A stretch of 64,000 nt of DNA from Alphaproteobacteria bacterium UBA6376 (GTDB taxonomy: Bacteria; Pseudomonadota; Alphaproteobacteria; Rs-D84), in NCBI GenBank assembly GCA_002437665.1, contig DJQW01000001.1, positions 320,102-384,101 on the forward strand, read 5' to 3'. The position numbers and the translations under genes were made by a program. Below, piece after piece: positions 1 to 8,871 of this stretch (positions are counted from its first letter, which is position 1; the number at the start of each line of letters is the position of its first letter). The notes under the pieces were generated by a model. That model did not search any database. It worked only from the letters and a program-made list of their open reading frames with translations, and was not told where the DNA came from.

Positions 1-1
1 G

Positions 2-337
2 TCAGACGTTTGGACACTTGAAAAATCTGCGGTGTTTCATGGCCGCTATCACATAATTGGTGGATTGCTGTCGGGTGCAAACGGTACAACACCGGATGAT
101 TTGAATATTGCAAATCTGCCCGCGCGCATTCGCGATGAAAATATAACCGAAATTATTTTCGCATTGCCTAATACGGTCGAGGGGAAAACAACCCAACACT
201 ATGTCATGTCTGTTTTGACAGACGTATCAAACGTACAATTCACAGAATTGGCGTCGGGCGTGCCATTGGGCGGTGATTTGGATTACTTGGATGACGGCAC
301 ATTGTCGTTGGCGTTCGGGGGGCGCAAGGCGATATGA
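2..337 (+). CDS. recR: Recombination mediator RecR (3' part only)
   Basis: RecR acts with RecO to load RecA on SSB-coated gapped DNA. Only the C-terminal part is present; the reading frame is open to the left edge. The Toprim core and tail are visible: FHGRYHIIGGLLS, then DDLNIANLPARI, then NTVEGKTT, VPLGGDLDYLDDGTLSLAFGGR. These match the end of typical RecR proteins (about 200 residues), so the zinc finger and helix-hairpin-helix lie outside the window. The stop overlaps the rsmA start as ATGA, which suggests translational coupling. Confidence 0.93.
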   Translation, partial: SDVWTLEKSAVFHGRYHIIGGLLSGANGTTPDDLNIANLPARIRDENITEIIFALPNTVEGKTTQHYVMSVLTDVSNVQFTELASGVPLGGDLDYLDDGTLSLAFGGRKAI

Positions 338-1155
338 TGACTGTTGAAAATTTGCCACCTGTGGCCGAAATGATGCGTGCGGCGGGCCTTGAACCTAAAA
401 AGCAATTTGGCCAGAATTTTTTATTTGATTTGAATTTGACGGGACGTATCGCACGCAGTGTGCCCGATATCAAAAATACCGACGTTATGGAAATTGGCCC
501 AGGGCCGGCTGGATTGACGCGCGCATTGCTGATGGCGGGGGCGCGTCGTGTTGTCGCGATTGAGAAAGATACCGCAACCAAACCAATCCTTGATGAAATT
601 GTTGCGGTGGCGGCTGGCCGTTTGACGGTCGTGTATGGTGATGCATTGCGTGTTGATACGTCGCATTTGGGATTGGGTGAATATGCGATATGCGCAAACC
701 TGCCGTATAATGTTGGAACGGAATTATTTACGCGTTGGCTGATTGCGGCGGCATCAGGTGCGCCGATAAAATCCATGACATTGATGTTCCAGCGCGAGGT
801 GGCCCAGCGTATCACCGCCCGCACGGGCGATGCGCAGTATGGACGTTTGGCGGTGTTGACATCACTGGTGGCGGATGCGCGTATATTGTTTGATGTTCCA
901 AATACCGCGTTTGTTCCGCGTCCACGTGTGCAGTCGGCGGTTGTGTCGGTTATTCCAAATGCGGACAAAATCCGCGCGGTTGGCGATATAAAGAAACTGG
1001 AACAAATCACGGCGAAATTATTTGGCCAGCGTCGCAAGATGATACGTGGCATCATACCAAACGTTGATTGGGCGCGATATGATTTAACCGGTACAGAACG
1101 CGCCGAAGAATTATCGCCCGAAAAATTTTTACAACTGGCCCACGATTTGATATAA
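334..1155 (+). CDS. rsmA: 16S rRNA dimethyladenosine transferase RsmA/KsgA
   Basis: It dimethylates two adjacent adenines in the 3' hairpin of 16S rRNA late in 30S assembly, using S-adenosylmethionine. The 273-residue product has the expected length. It shows the FGQNFLFD entry motif, the SAM-binding loop VMEIGPGPAGLTRALL near residue 50, and the catalytic NLPY motif (ANLPYNVGTELF) near residue 120. The C-terminal helical domain includes FGQRRKMIRG. The start overlaps the recR stop by four bases, so the two are probably co-transcribed. Confidence 0.95.
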   Translation: MMTVENLPPVAEMMRAAGLEPKKQFGQNFLFDLNLTGRIARSVPDIKNTDVMEIGPGPAGLTRALLMAGARRVVAIEKDTATKPILDEIVAVAAGRLTVVYGDALRVDTSHLGLGEYAICANLPYNVGTELFTRWLIAAASGAPIKSMTLMFQREVAQRITARTGDAQYGRLAVLTSLVADARILFDVPNTAFVPRPRVQSAVVSVIPNADKIRAVGDIKKLEQITAKLFGQRRKMIRGIIPNVDWARYDLTGTERAEELSPEKFLQLAHDLI

Positions 1156-1185
1156 TTTACGTGAGGATAGAGGAGAGAGAATAAC

Positions 1186-2892
1186 ATGACAATGTCCCTG
1201 ACATTATTGGCGTTTGTTGCGGTGGTTTTTGCGCTGGTATCATTCCTGCGCGTGGCGCGTATTGGCGCACTGGTTGCATTTTTATTTGCGGGCGTGCTGT
1301 CCGGCCCATATGTTTTTAATCTGTTTCATTTAACAGAAACGTGGACGCTGTTGGGCGATTTGGGCATTATGTTTTTGTGGTTCACGATGGGACTGAACAT
1401 CAATATGAAACGCCTGTGGACATTGCGCCATTCGATTTTTGGTTTTGGCGCGGCCCAGGTTTTGATGGTTGCAACAATGCTGTTCCCATTGCTGTTTGGT
1501 CTGACCGGTTGGTCAATAATCGGTTGCGTAATGGTGGCATTGATGCTGTCGATGTCCAGCACATCCGAAGATATGCAGATGCTGGCGGATCGTAACCAGA
1601 TAAACACCGATATGGGTCGCCAGACATTTTCGATTTTACTGTTCCAAGATTTACTGGCGATTCCATTGCTGGCCATGATGCCGGTGCTGGCGGGGCGAAC
1701 GTTTAACTTTGGCGCGGCGGCGATTGACGTATTTGTATGGTCGGTTGCGCTGGTGCTGGGCGTGGTAATTGTCGGCCGATTTGTGCTGAATCCATTGATG
1801 CGATTGGTTTCGCGTCTAAAATCCAAAGAGGCATTCTTGCTGGCCATCATGTTGAACATTGTCGCATGGGCGGCGGTTGCAAATGCGGCGGGCGTGCCGG
1901 CGGGATTGGGCGCGTTCTTGGCGGGTATGTTGCTGTCTGAAACAATTTACAGTCATCAGGTCAGTGCGGAAATCAGCCCGTACGCAATGTTGTTCTTGGC
2001 ATTCTTTTTCATTTCATTGGGTATGGGATTGAATTTGCCAGTACTGGGGCAATATTGGTATGTTGTTCTGTTTGGTGTAATTGGTTTGATTGCGGCAAAA
2101 TTTGTTGCGATATTTATGGTCGCGCGCGTCCGCCACGTGAATGTCCCAGATGCTGCAATGATTGCATTGGTTTTATCACAGGCGGGCGAATTTGGTCTGT
2201 TGATGTTACAGACCATGCGCACATCGGGCATTGATGCATTGCCGCCGATACATCAGGAAATCTTGACCGCGATTATCATACTGTCCATCATGATGACACC
2301 ATTATTGATGATGGTATATGATTGGTTAAAGCGTTCGGGCCGTTTGTTTTCGCAATCTATTGCCCAAGGGGTGATGGGCCGTCCCGCGCAAGTGCCATCG
2401 GTAATCATTTGTGGTTTTGGTCGTGTGGGCCAAATCGTCGCACAAATGTTAGACGCCCAGAATATTCCATACGTCGCGATTGATATGGACGTCGATACGG
2501 TGCTGTTGGGGCGCGAACACGGGTTTAACGTTGTCTATGGTAATTCCACCAATGCGGACGTCTTGCGCGATATGGGCCTGCAACCACGTAAAACGCGTGC
2601 GGTTGTAATTGCACTGGACAACGCGGCAACGGCGCACGACGCGGCAATCACGGTGCGTGAAATTGCGCCACGTGTGAAAATCTTTGCCCGCGCGCGTAAC
2701 CTGACGGAATCCAAGTTACTGATGGCGGACGGTGCAAACGTCGCATTGCCTGAAACGATTGAAAGTTCATTGTTCTTGGGCTATGGCGTGTTGGAACATT
2801 TGGGCGTGTCTGAACGCAGTGTGGCGGGCCTGTTGGCGCGAATGCGGGCGGACAATTACAGCAGTGTTGCCGAACCCGTATCAGATAAATAA
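1186..2892 (+). CDS. Kef-type cation/proton antiporter with C-terminal TrkA-N (RCK) domain
   Basis: This is a CPA2-family monovalent cation:proton antiporter of 568 residues. About 12 hydrophobic segments fill residues 1-385. They are followed by a cytosolic nucleotide-binding Rossmann domain beginning VIICGFGRVGQIVAQML near residue 405, with the acidic strand-2 residue in YVAIDMD. The architecture matches KefB/KefC/YbaL and RosB relatives; YbaL-like is the closest in length. Cargo (K+ or Na+) cannot be told from sequence. It lies 30 bases after rsmA with a purine-rich site (gaggagagaga) before the ATG. Confidence 0.88.
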   Translation: MTMSLTLLAFVAVVFALVSFLRVARIGALVAFLFAGVLSGPYVFNLFHLTETWTLLGDLGIMFLWFTMGLNINMKRLWTLRHSIFGFGAAQVLMVATMLFPLLFGLTGWSIIGCVMVALMLSMSSTSEDMQMLADRNQINTDMGRQTFSILLFQDLLAIPLLAMMPVLAGRTFNFGAAAIDVFVWSVALVLGVVIVGRFVLNPLMRLVSRLKSKEAFLLAIMLNIVAWAAVANAAGVPAGLGAFLAGMLLSETIYSHQVSAEISPYAMLFLAFFFISLGMGLNLPVLGQYWYVVLFGVIGLIAAKFVAIFMVARVRHVNVPDAAMIALVLSQAGEFGLLMLQTMRTSGIDALPPIHQEILTAIIILSIMMTPLLMMVYDWLKRSGRLFSQSIAQGVMGRPAQVPSVIICGFGRVGQIVAQMLDAQNIPYVAIDMDVDTVLLGREHGFNVVYGNSTNADVLRDMGLQPRKTRAVVIALDNAATAHDAAITVREIAPRVKIFARARNLTESKLLMADGANVALPETIESSLFLGYGVLEHLGVSERSVAGLLARMRADNYSSVAEPVSDK

Positions 2893-2987
2893 TATTGAAT
2901 TAAATGTCCCCCGCGCAGGGACATTTATATTTGCAATTATGCGCCCCGCTTGGTATATTTTACCTGAATATATGGGAAAGGGGTAAA

Positions 2988-3533
2988 ATGAAAAAGAAAC
3001 TGTTGGTTTATGTTCCAATCATTCTGGCAATTATCTTGGCCGATATGCTGACCAAGGGGGCATTGCTGTACGCAATAACGGGCACTGTGCCGGTGTATGG
3101 TGCGGCGTGGGAAATTGTTCCTGTGCCGTATTTGATGTGGCACGTGTTTGATTGGTTTAATATTGTATTCACGTGGAATCCGGGCGCATCGTTTTCAATG
3201 TTGCGCAGTGTCGGCGAATTTGCGCCAATTCTGATTGTTATCGCAACGGGATTTATTATCGGATTTATCGGGTACTATTTATTCATGCGTGCAGAAAAAT
3301 ATGAACGCATGCCATTGGCACTGATTATGGGCGGTGCGATTGGTAATTTGATTGACCGCGTGCGCTTTGGTGCGGTGGTGGATTTCTTGGACTTTCATAT
3401 TGGTGGGGCGCATTGGCCGGCATTTAACGTGGCGGACATTTGTATTTGCGTTGGTGTCGCACTATATATATTGAACTGGTACATGGCGCGTCGTCGTTGT
3501 TTGGCGTCGGTCAGAACGAAAAAGGTAAAATAA
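2988..3533 (+). CDS. lspA: Lipoprotein signal peptidase II
   Basis: It cleaves the signal peptide of diacylglyceryl-modified prolipoproteins in the inner membrane. The 181-residue product has four hydrophobic segments and both catalytic Asp boxes: GNLIDRVRFGAVVDFLDF and FNVADICICVG. I chose the ATG at 2988 because it follows a purine-rich site (gggaaaggggt) and gives the usual short cytosolic N-terminus MKKKLL; the frame is open further upstream. It ends two bases before yidC, so the two are one operon. Lipoproteins elsewhere in the window (37940, 62700) would be its substrates. Confidence 0.93.
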   Translation: MKKKLLVYVPIILAIILADMLTKGALLYAITGTVPVYGAAWEIVPVPYLMWHVFDWFNIVFTWNPGASFSMLRSVGEFAPILIVIATGFIIGFIGYYLFMRAEKYERMPLALIMGGAIGNLIDRVRFGAVVDFLDFHIGGAHWPAFNVADICICVGVALYILNWYMARRRCLASVRTKKVK

Positions 3534-3535
3534 CA

Positions 3536-5086
3536 ATGGTAAAATATCTGGATAATAATTCGGGCTTTGCCCAGTGGAGTGCAAACAAAAACGCCACGGC
3601 CAAGAAATCAACATTCGGCGGTTTCTTGTGGTGGTTCATTCTGTTCTTTGCGGCAATGTGGGCATTTGGCGCATTCAAAGCACCAAAAACAGACGTGCCT
3701 GCAACAACGGAAACGACCGCGGTGGTTGACCTGTCCGCCGTGCCAACGCGCGATGTCACATCTGAAAAATTAAACGCAACGGTTCAGGGCCTGCGCATAT
3801 CAAACATCAAATTAAATGATTTCGCGGCCGACGCGGCACTGTTGTCGGGCACAAATGATTTTGCAGAGGTTGGCGTCTTGGCCACCGGCACATCTGCGCC
3901 AACACCAACAACGGTGTGGAAATCGTCGGGCGATGCATACACATGGCGTAATTCAGACGGCGTTGATTTTCGTCGCACGATTACTGTTGATAACTATGTA
4001 ATCACCATCAACGATGAAATTAAAAATAACACCAAACGTGATATCGCGGTTGCACCATACGCACGCATCACACGCGCCGCGGGCGCGAAAAAATCCGCCG
4101 GTGTTTATACAGGCGCGGTTATGCGCGTAAATTCGGATATTGAGCACGCCGATTGGTACAAACTGGACAGAAAATCATACGCGTATTCCACAACAAATGG
4201 TTTCGCGGGATTCGCAGACCAATATTCTGAAACGGTCGCACAAATCGATGCCGCCGACCAAACAATTCGTGCAAAGCAAATCGGCACAGACGCATATCAA
4301 ACCGATATTGCCGCCGCCGCAATCAGCATTGCGCCCGCTAGTTCAAAAACAATCACAACAAAAATCTTTGCTGGCCCACGTGACCAGACGGTTTTGAACG
4401 CCGCCGCCACCACGATTGCAGGCATTGATGATACGGTTGACTATGGTTGGTTCTGGTTTTTGGCACGTCCAATGTTGTGGGCATTAAACGGCCTGTACGC
4501 GATTGTCGGCAACTATGGCATTGCGATTATCATGTTCACGTTACTGTTGCGCTTTGCAATATGGCCATTGACACGCAAATCATATACATCAATGATTGCA
4601 ATGCAGAAAATGCAACCAGAATTGGCGCGCATTCAAAAACTGTACGCCAATGACAAGGTTCGCCTGCAAATGGAAATGATGCGCCTGTATCAAACGCATA
4701 AGACGTCGCCAATGTCGGGTTGCCTGCCGATGCTGATTCAGATTCCAATCTTTTTTGCATTGTACAAGGCGTTATTGGTATCAGTCCAAATGCGCAGTGC
4801 TGGATTCTTGTGGATTTCTGATTTGGCGGCGATGGATCCATACTTTATTCTGCCGATATTGATGGGCGCAACAATGTGGTGGCAAACAAAATTGCAGACC
4901 GCATCACAGCGGAACGCCACAACAAATAATGACGCCATTGCCCAGACCCAGCGGGTTATGAAATGGATGCCGGTAATGTTCACGGTTTTGTTCGCATGGA
5001 TGCCGGCGGGATTGGTGCTGTATTGGACGGTTTCAAACCTGTTTGGTATCGCCCAAATGCAAATCATAAAACGCACATCTAAATAA
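3536..5086 (+). CDS. yidC: Membrane protein insertase YidC
   Basis: It inserts and folds inner-membrane proteins, alone or with SecYEG. The 516-residue product has a first membrane segment at about residues 24-45, a periplasmic domain to about residue 300, and the conserved insertase core beginning near WALNGLYAIVGNYG, with PLTRKSYTSM and MKWMPVMFTVLFAWMPAGL. The ATG at 3536, two bases after lspA, is preferred over upstream in-frame starts that run inside lspA. The usual rpmH-rnpA neighbours are absent; pairing with lspA puts two envelope-biogenesis genes together. Confidence 0.95.
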   Translation: MVKYLDNNSGFAQWSANKNATAKKSTFGGFLWWFILFFAAMWAFGAFKAPKTDVPATTETTAVVDLSAVPTRDVTSEKLNATVQGLRISNIKLNDFAADAALLSGTNDFAEVGVLATGTSAPTPTTVWKSSGDAYTWRNSDGVDFRRTITVDNYVITINDEIKNNTKRDIAVAPYARITRAAGAKKSAGVYTGAVMRVNSDIEHADWYKLDRKSYAYSTTNGFAGFADQYSETVAQIDAADQTIRAKQIGTDAYQTDIAAAAISIAPASSKTITTKIFAGPRDQTVLNAAATTIAGIDDTVDYGWFWFLARPMLWALNGLYAIVGNYGIAIIMFTLLLRFAIWPLTRKSYTSMIAMQKMQPELARIQKLYANDKVRLQMEMMRLYQTHKTSPMSGCLPMLIQIPIFFALYKALLVSVQMRSAGFLWISDLAAMDPYFILPILMGATMWWQTKLQTASQRNATTNNDAIAQTQRVMKWMPVMFTVLFAWMPAGLVLYWTVSNLFGIAQMQIIKRTSK

Positions 5087-5111
5087 AAATGCCCCATCGG
5101 GGCATTTTTAT
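5087..5111 (+). terminator. Rho-independent terminator of yidC
   Basis: A GC-rich hairpin (atgcccc / ggggcat) with a short loop and a T-run directly follows the yidC stop. The A-run on the other flank could let it work in both directions. Confidence 0.9.
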
Positions 5112-5395
5112 TAGTGATAAAGTGACAAAGTGATTCAGTGATATAGTTTAAGAATACAAAACTTAAAAACTCTGTCATTCCGTGGCTTGACCACGGAATC
5201 TAGGTAATAAGAGCTGCGCCGAATGGCGCGCTTTTTATTTACTGGATTGCTACGCTACGCTCGCAATGAAACCGAGCAGTATGCGAAGGTTGCGGCAAGG
5301 ACGTCAGTCCGCAGGCGACACACGAGCTAGAATTTTTGTCATTGCGAGGAATGAAATGACGAAGCAATCCAGTTGATAATGTTGCGTAGCACAAA
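5112..5395. repeat. Composite intergenic repeat, copy 1 (between convergent genes)
   Basis: No gene is seen here. The stretch opens with four tandem octamers of the form gtgaNaNa (5114-5145) and then a short agttt/aaact inverted repeat. Next comes a palindrome around cattccgtgg...ccacggaatctagg. Modules related to tactggattgc...gcaatga and gcaatccag follow. The same modules in the same style recur at 25165, 26915, 37311 and 41852. It lies between convergent yidC and the gene ending at 5396. Confidence 0.88.
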
Positions 5396-5758
5396 TTAAA
5401 CACCGTTTAATTGCCGCAGATATTTATACAGTGCATCTGGCGTCTGAATCCGTGCACGGCGCAGGCCACATGCGCGCTTGGTAAATGCGACACAGGTTGG
5501 CGCGCCCGCGCGTACTAAATCGGGTGGGGGCGTCGCGCCTGCCACGCATACCACCGACCAACCATGCGCACGCAGTGCGCGCAACCCGCGCGCCGTTATC
5601 GGTATTGGAATAATTTTATTTCGGTGTACAAATTGATACATGACCATTGGCGTGCCCGCGTCACCCGATGGCACAATCGGCGCACAGTGTTTGAAATGAC
5701 GGCAAACAATGCGTGGCAATAATTTTGATGTTTTTGTACAAAATGCAACAATTATCAT
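5396..5758 (-). CDS. Conserved hypothetical protein, alphaproteobacterial type
   Basis: The product has 120 residues and starts MIIVAFCTKTSKLLPRIVCR; it is basic and Cys-containing, with no clear signal peptide. Its start and the FCTKTSK / MVMYQFV / TPDALYKYL pattern resemble small uncharacterised alphaproteobacterial proteins I have a general memory of. I assign no function. It lies 26 bases downstream of the gene at 5785 on the same strand, so the two are probably an operon. Confidence 0.6.
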   Translation of the reverse strand: MIIVAFCTKTSKLLPRIVCRHFKHCAPIVPSGDAGTPMVMYQFVHRNKIIPIPITARGLRALRAHGWSVVCVAGATPPPDLVRAGAPTCVAFTKRACGLRRARIQTPDALYKYLRQLNGV

Positions 5759-5784
5759 TTGTGTTTTCCCCCGAATAAAAAAGG

Positions 5785-6141
5785 TTATTCATGCACAATC
5801 CAACCGCGCGCAAATGCCGCCGCGTCCAGTGTTTCCATCGCCCGCCGCCACAGGTCGGCCGCACGATTTTCCGCCCAGATATATTGATGTGGCGCGCGAC
5901 GACGATCGCCAAATTCTTTCATCACGCCCAGTTGTTCTGCACTCAGTTTCCCCGACAAATACAGTTTTGTAATCAGCGTTTCCACATCCAGCAATTCAGC
6001 GCAACGACGCGTTGCATGCGATGCGCCATGCATAAATCCGTTTTGCACGGATTTAGAATACAAAAACCAAAACCACATTTGTTCTGCGCTGTGAAATTTT
6101 TCAGGTGCATATTCGTATTGCGTATTTTGTTGTGCTGTCAT
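5785..6141 (-). CDS. Conserved hypothetical protein with EQMWFWFLYS motif
   Basis: This is a 118-residue soluble helical protein. The N-terminal AEQMWFWFLYSKSVQNG segment, a central LYLSGKLSAEQLGVMKEFG segment and a C-terminal WRRAMETLDAAAFARGWI match my recollection of a widespread uncharacterised alphaproteobacterial family with the same EMWFWF signature. The function is unknown. A purine-rich site (ggagaaaac) precedes the ATG. It is probably co-transcribed with the gene ending at 5396. Confidence 0.65.
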   Translation of the reverse strand: MTAQQNTQYEYAPEKFHSAEQMWFWFLYSKSVQNGFMHGASHATRRCAELLDVETLITKLYLSGKLSAEQLGVMKEFGDRRRAPHQYIWAENRAADLWRRAMETLDAAAFARGWIVHE

Positions 6142-6402
6142 TTGTTTTCTCCCTTTTTGTTGTTTTGTTTTCCCCCGAACGCACGCGCGTTCATGTGATT
6201 TGATATATAACCGAATAAATGAAAGTGGTGAAATATTACAACCAACGGTTGAACATTGATTCGGTTTTCTGATTCGTTGCGGAATTTTTTCCTGTTGCGC
6301 GCGAATCGAAAAAATGTGCTAAAAAAACGCGCATCATTCGTGCGCGTTTTTATGCATCGCTATATAGTTTATTACATTTTCATATTCAACCCCCGTGGTA
6401 TA
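6142..6402. other. Non-coding gap with a free-standing terminator
   Basis: I find no convincing gene. An inverted repeat caacc...ggttg sits at 6240-6254 and resembles elements at 63376 and 63602. A hairpin (acgcgca / tgcgcgt) with flanking A- and T-runs at 6321-6352 looks like a rho-independent terminator on the plus strand. It does not follow any plus-strand gene, so a short untranslated transcript is possible. Confidence 0.5.
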
Positions 6403-6432
6403 AAAATAAACCCGCCATTCGGCGGGATTTTA
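6403..6432 (-). terminator. Terminator of the dotI-dotH-dotG-like operon
   Basis: Read on the minus strand, a cccgcc / ggcggg hairpin with a T-rich tail begins right after the stop of the DotG-like gene. Confidence 0.85.
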
Positions 6433-8847
6433 TTACAAGATTGGCGGGAAACAATCACCACCCGATGATGGACAGCAATTAAACCCTTGGTCGCCCATAT
6501 CGGTAAATACCTCGCCTGTGCAGCAACCATTGGCATCTGGATTCGTGCCATCTTCGCATGTGATAACGGCGGTTGCCTGTTCTTCTTCTTTCTTGACCGT
6601 TTGGAACGGATTCTGAATCGAACCATCGGCATTATATTTCAGACCCAAAACATTTTCGTTGTATGTTTTCTCGTCCATGCTGGCAATACTGTTTGTATTG
6701 TCCTTGTCCTGTTGATTTTTGTACAGCGCATCTTGCTTTGCATTATTGATGGCCTGATAATTCAGCGATTTGCAATATGCCGCAACGGTACGATAATCAT
6801 AGTCCGCCTCATACAAATCTTCTGTTTTACTCTCATTAATGTCCCACAGTCCGGTCTTGTCTTGGGTACAATAGTCCTGCAAATTAAACGAGCGTACCTG
6901 ACCAATCCATGAACCATCGGTATAATCGGCAATGCCACTGTGTTTCCAATTCGCGCGCTGGTTACGCGATGCAGCATTCTCATACACCCTTTTGTTTTTG
7001 TCGGTCAAACCTGTTTCGCCCATAACCTGTTGTACAGAACATTTCTTGCTTTTGTCGCTGCCGCATGTCAGCACCAAATCGGTTGGTGGAAATACGGTAA
7101 TGCGTGTACCCGCCGCAATGGAAAATGGTGGTACGGTATTGTCCATCATATCGACAATAAACTTTTGTGCGACCTGATTCCATGCGGTGATAATTTCATT
7201 CTTGGCCAATTCAGATGAACGCACCGTCCCCGATTGAACAACCGTGTTATTGTCCAAATCAATCTGGTTCACAAATTTATCGGTGATTGGTGCAATCATA
7301 TTCACCGCCGCCGGTACAACCGCCGTCAGCAATGGCATAACCATCTGTTCGATATAATCGGTGCTGCCATACCCCGGAACACCAACGCGCCCCTGTGAAT
7401 CGCCCGAAAACGGACTGGTGTCGTCGCCATTGAAATTAAATTCAACACCATTTGGTAATACAAATTGATACCAGCGAATGTCCATACGGCCAACGGTTTT
7501 GTAAGGCCCCGGAATATCGCCCGTCACATACCCCAACAACAATGTTCCCGTTGGAATAATGACTGTACGTCCATCATCAGAATACACATTACGGTCAACC
7601 GTCGCGCGCACCGGCAGGCCTTTTTCTTGGCCGTCATACAATTCTGGATCGGCGCGAACCTCTGATACGATTGTGGCTGGAATTGGTTTATACTGGCGCA
7701 ACACAAACGTGCGGTCAAACGGATCGGACGAGAATATGGCATCCTGACCACTTGTTCCAACAATCACATCGTCTTGTTTTTCTTTCAATGAAATCCCGCC
7801 GCGAAATGCATTGTGAATTGCTTCTGCACCGGTATAGTCGGGCGTAGGCATCGCGGTCGATGCATCAGACGAAATCAGTTCTTCGGTGGACAACTGGTAC
7901 GCGCGGTTTGCAACCTTTTTCACCGGATTTGACAACTGGGGCAGGTTACCCCCTGAAATCGTTGTATACCCGATGTGTTCGGCATCTGTACCAATCTTTT
8001 TACCGTTGTTTTTGATGTCGGTAATCAGACCACTGTCGGGGTTATAGATACCCGTCGGATTGTTGCATTTTTTATCAGAAAATGGGTGGAAATAATACGC
8101 ACCGTGCTCTGGACGAATCCATCCAATCTGGTTGCCGGTTGAATCATACCCCGGAAATGCAAATTCAGAACACACAACGCTGGGCGTCGGGTCGGGCTCT
8201 GCATTTGCAAACGGATCAGACGGTGCGATTGTTTCAATATCTTTTTTGATTTCGGTCTGAACCGGTTTTACAGGTTCAATTTCTGGCTCTGGTTCTGGTT
8301 TCGTTTCGACAATTTTTACAGGCTCTGGTTTCGCCACCGGTGCTGGTGCGGTCGCGCCCATAACCAAAACAATCTTGTCTGTCTTTTTCATGCCGTCTGG
8401 CTGCGTTGCACCACGCCAATCAATAAACAGCGATGTTGTTTCCGTGTCCATTGCGGTTGTCGGCACATATTCCAATACCAATGTGCATGGAATCTGTGCA
8501 TCAATATAGCCCATACCACGACACGTATCGGTTGATGTAAAACCGGCAATATCTTTGTGACGACGTACGTCCATAATTTTTACAGGTGCGGTTGCAGAAA
8601 CCTTTAACGTTGTCTTTTGCTTTTCACCAACCTTGGTATTGGCCCAGTTGATGGATTCTGTCGCCGGCGTAATAATCAGGTTGATTGGCGCATCTTCGGT
8701 CTGTATATCTTTGGATTTGCCGCGCCCACCAATCAGCATGGTCATTAAAATCAGCACCACAACAAACGCCACCCCCAGCAGCAACCACTGAACCGACTTT
8801 GGCGTAGATTTGCGCATTTGTGAAATTTGTTGTTTGATACCACTCAT
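6433..8847 (-). CDS. dotG: DotG/IcmE-like type IVB secretion core protein (VirB10-like)
   Basis: The family spans the inner membrane and periplasm and forms the central channel of the Dot/Icm core. The product has 804 residues. A membrane anchor lies at about residues 21-43 and a beta-rich domain at about 50-165. A Pro/Glu/Lys-rich linker follows at about 170-215. A TrbI/VirB10 domain runs from about 390 to 620, with DPELYDGQEKGLPVRATV, IPTGTLLLGYVTG and IAAGTRITVFPPTDLVL. After it comes an unusual tail that ends in a cluster of six Cys (CEDG, GCC, NCC, DC). The order after DotI- and DotH-like genes matches icmL-icmK-icmE of Legionella. No other Dot/Icm genes are in the window. Confidence 0.82.
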   Translation of the reverse strand: MSGIKQQISQMRKSTPKSVQWLLLGVAFVVVLILMTMLIGGRGKSKDIQTEDAPINLIITPATESINWANTKVGEKQKTTLKVSATAPVKIMDVRRHKDIAGFTSTDTCRGMGYIDAQIPCTLVLEYVPTTAMDTETTSLFIDWRGATQPDGMKKTDKIVLVMGATAPAPVAKPEPVKIVETKPEPEPEIEPVKPVQTEIKKDIETIAPSDPFANAEPDPTPSVVCSEFAFPGYDSTGNQIGWIRPEHGAYYFHPFSDKKCNNPTGIYNPDSGLITDIKNNGKKIGTDAEHIGYTTISGGNLPQLSNPVKKVANRAYQLSTEELISSDASTAMPTPDYTGAEAIHNAFRGGISLKEKQDDVIVGTSGQDAIFSSDPFDRTFVLRQYKPIPATIVSEVRADPELYDGQEKGLPVRATVDRNVYSDDGRTVIIPTGTLLLGYVTGDIPGPYKTVGRMDIRWYQFVLPNGVEFNFNGDDTSPFSGDSQGRVGVPGYGSTDYIEQMVMPLLTAVVPAAVNMIAPITDKFVNQIDLDNNTVVQSGTVRSSELAKNEIITAWNQVAQKFIVDMMDNTVPPFSIAAGTRITVFPPTDLVLTCGSDKSKKCSVQQVMGETGLTDKNKRVYENAASRNQRANWKHSGIADYTDGSWIGQVRSFNLQDYCTQDKTGLWDINESKTEDLYEADYDYRTVAAYCKSLNYQAINNAKQDALYKNQQDKDNTNSIASMDEKTYNENVLGLKYNADGSIQNPFQTVKKEEEQATAVITCEDGTNPDANGCCTGEVFTDMGDQGFNCCPSSGGDCFPPIL

Positions 8848-8871
8848 ATTATACCGCCACCACTAGCATGA

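Noticed and set aside
240..1187. 315-codon open frame antisense to rsmA
   Set aside because: Shadow frame of rsmA with Thr/Arg/Ser-rich composition and no family features.
5112..5170. Tandem gtgaNaNa units as a CRISPR array
   Set aside because: Units are 8 bases with no spacers, and no cas genes are in the window.
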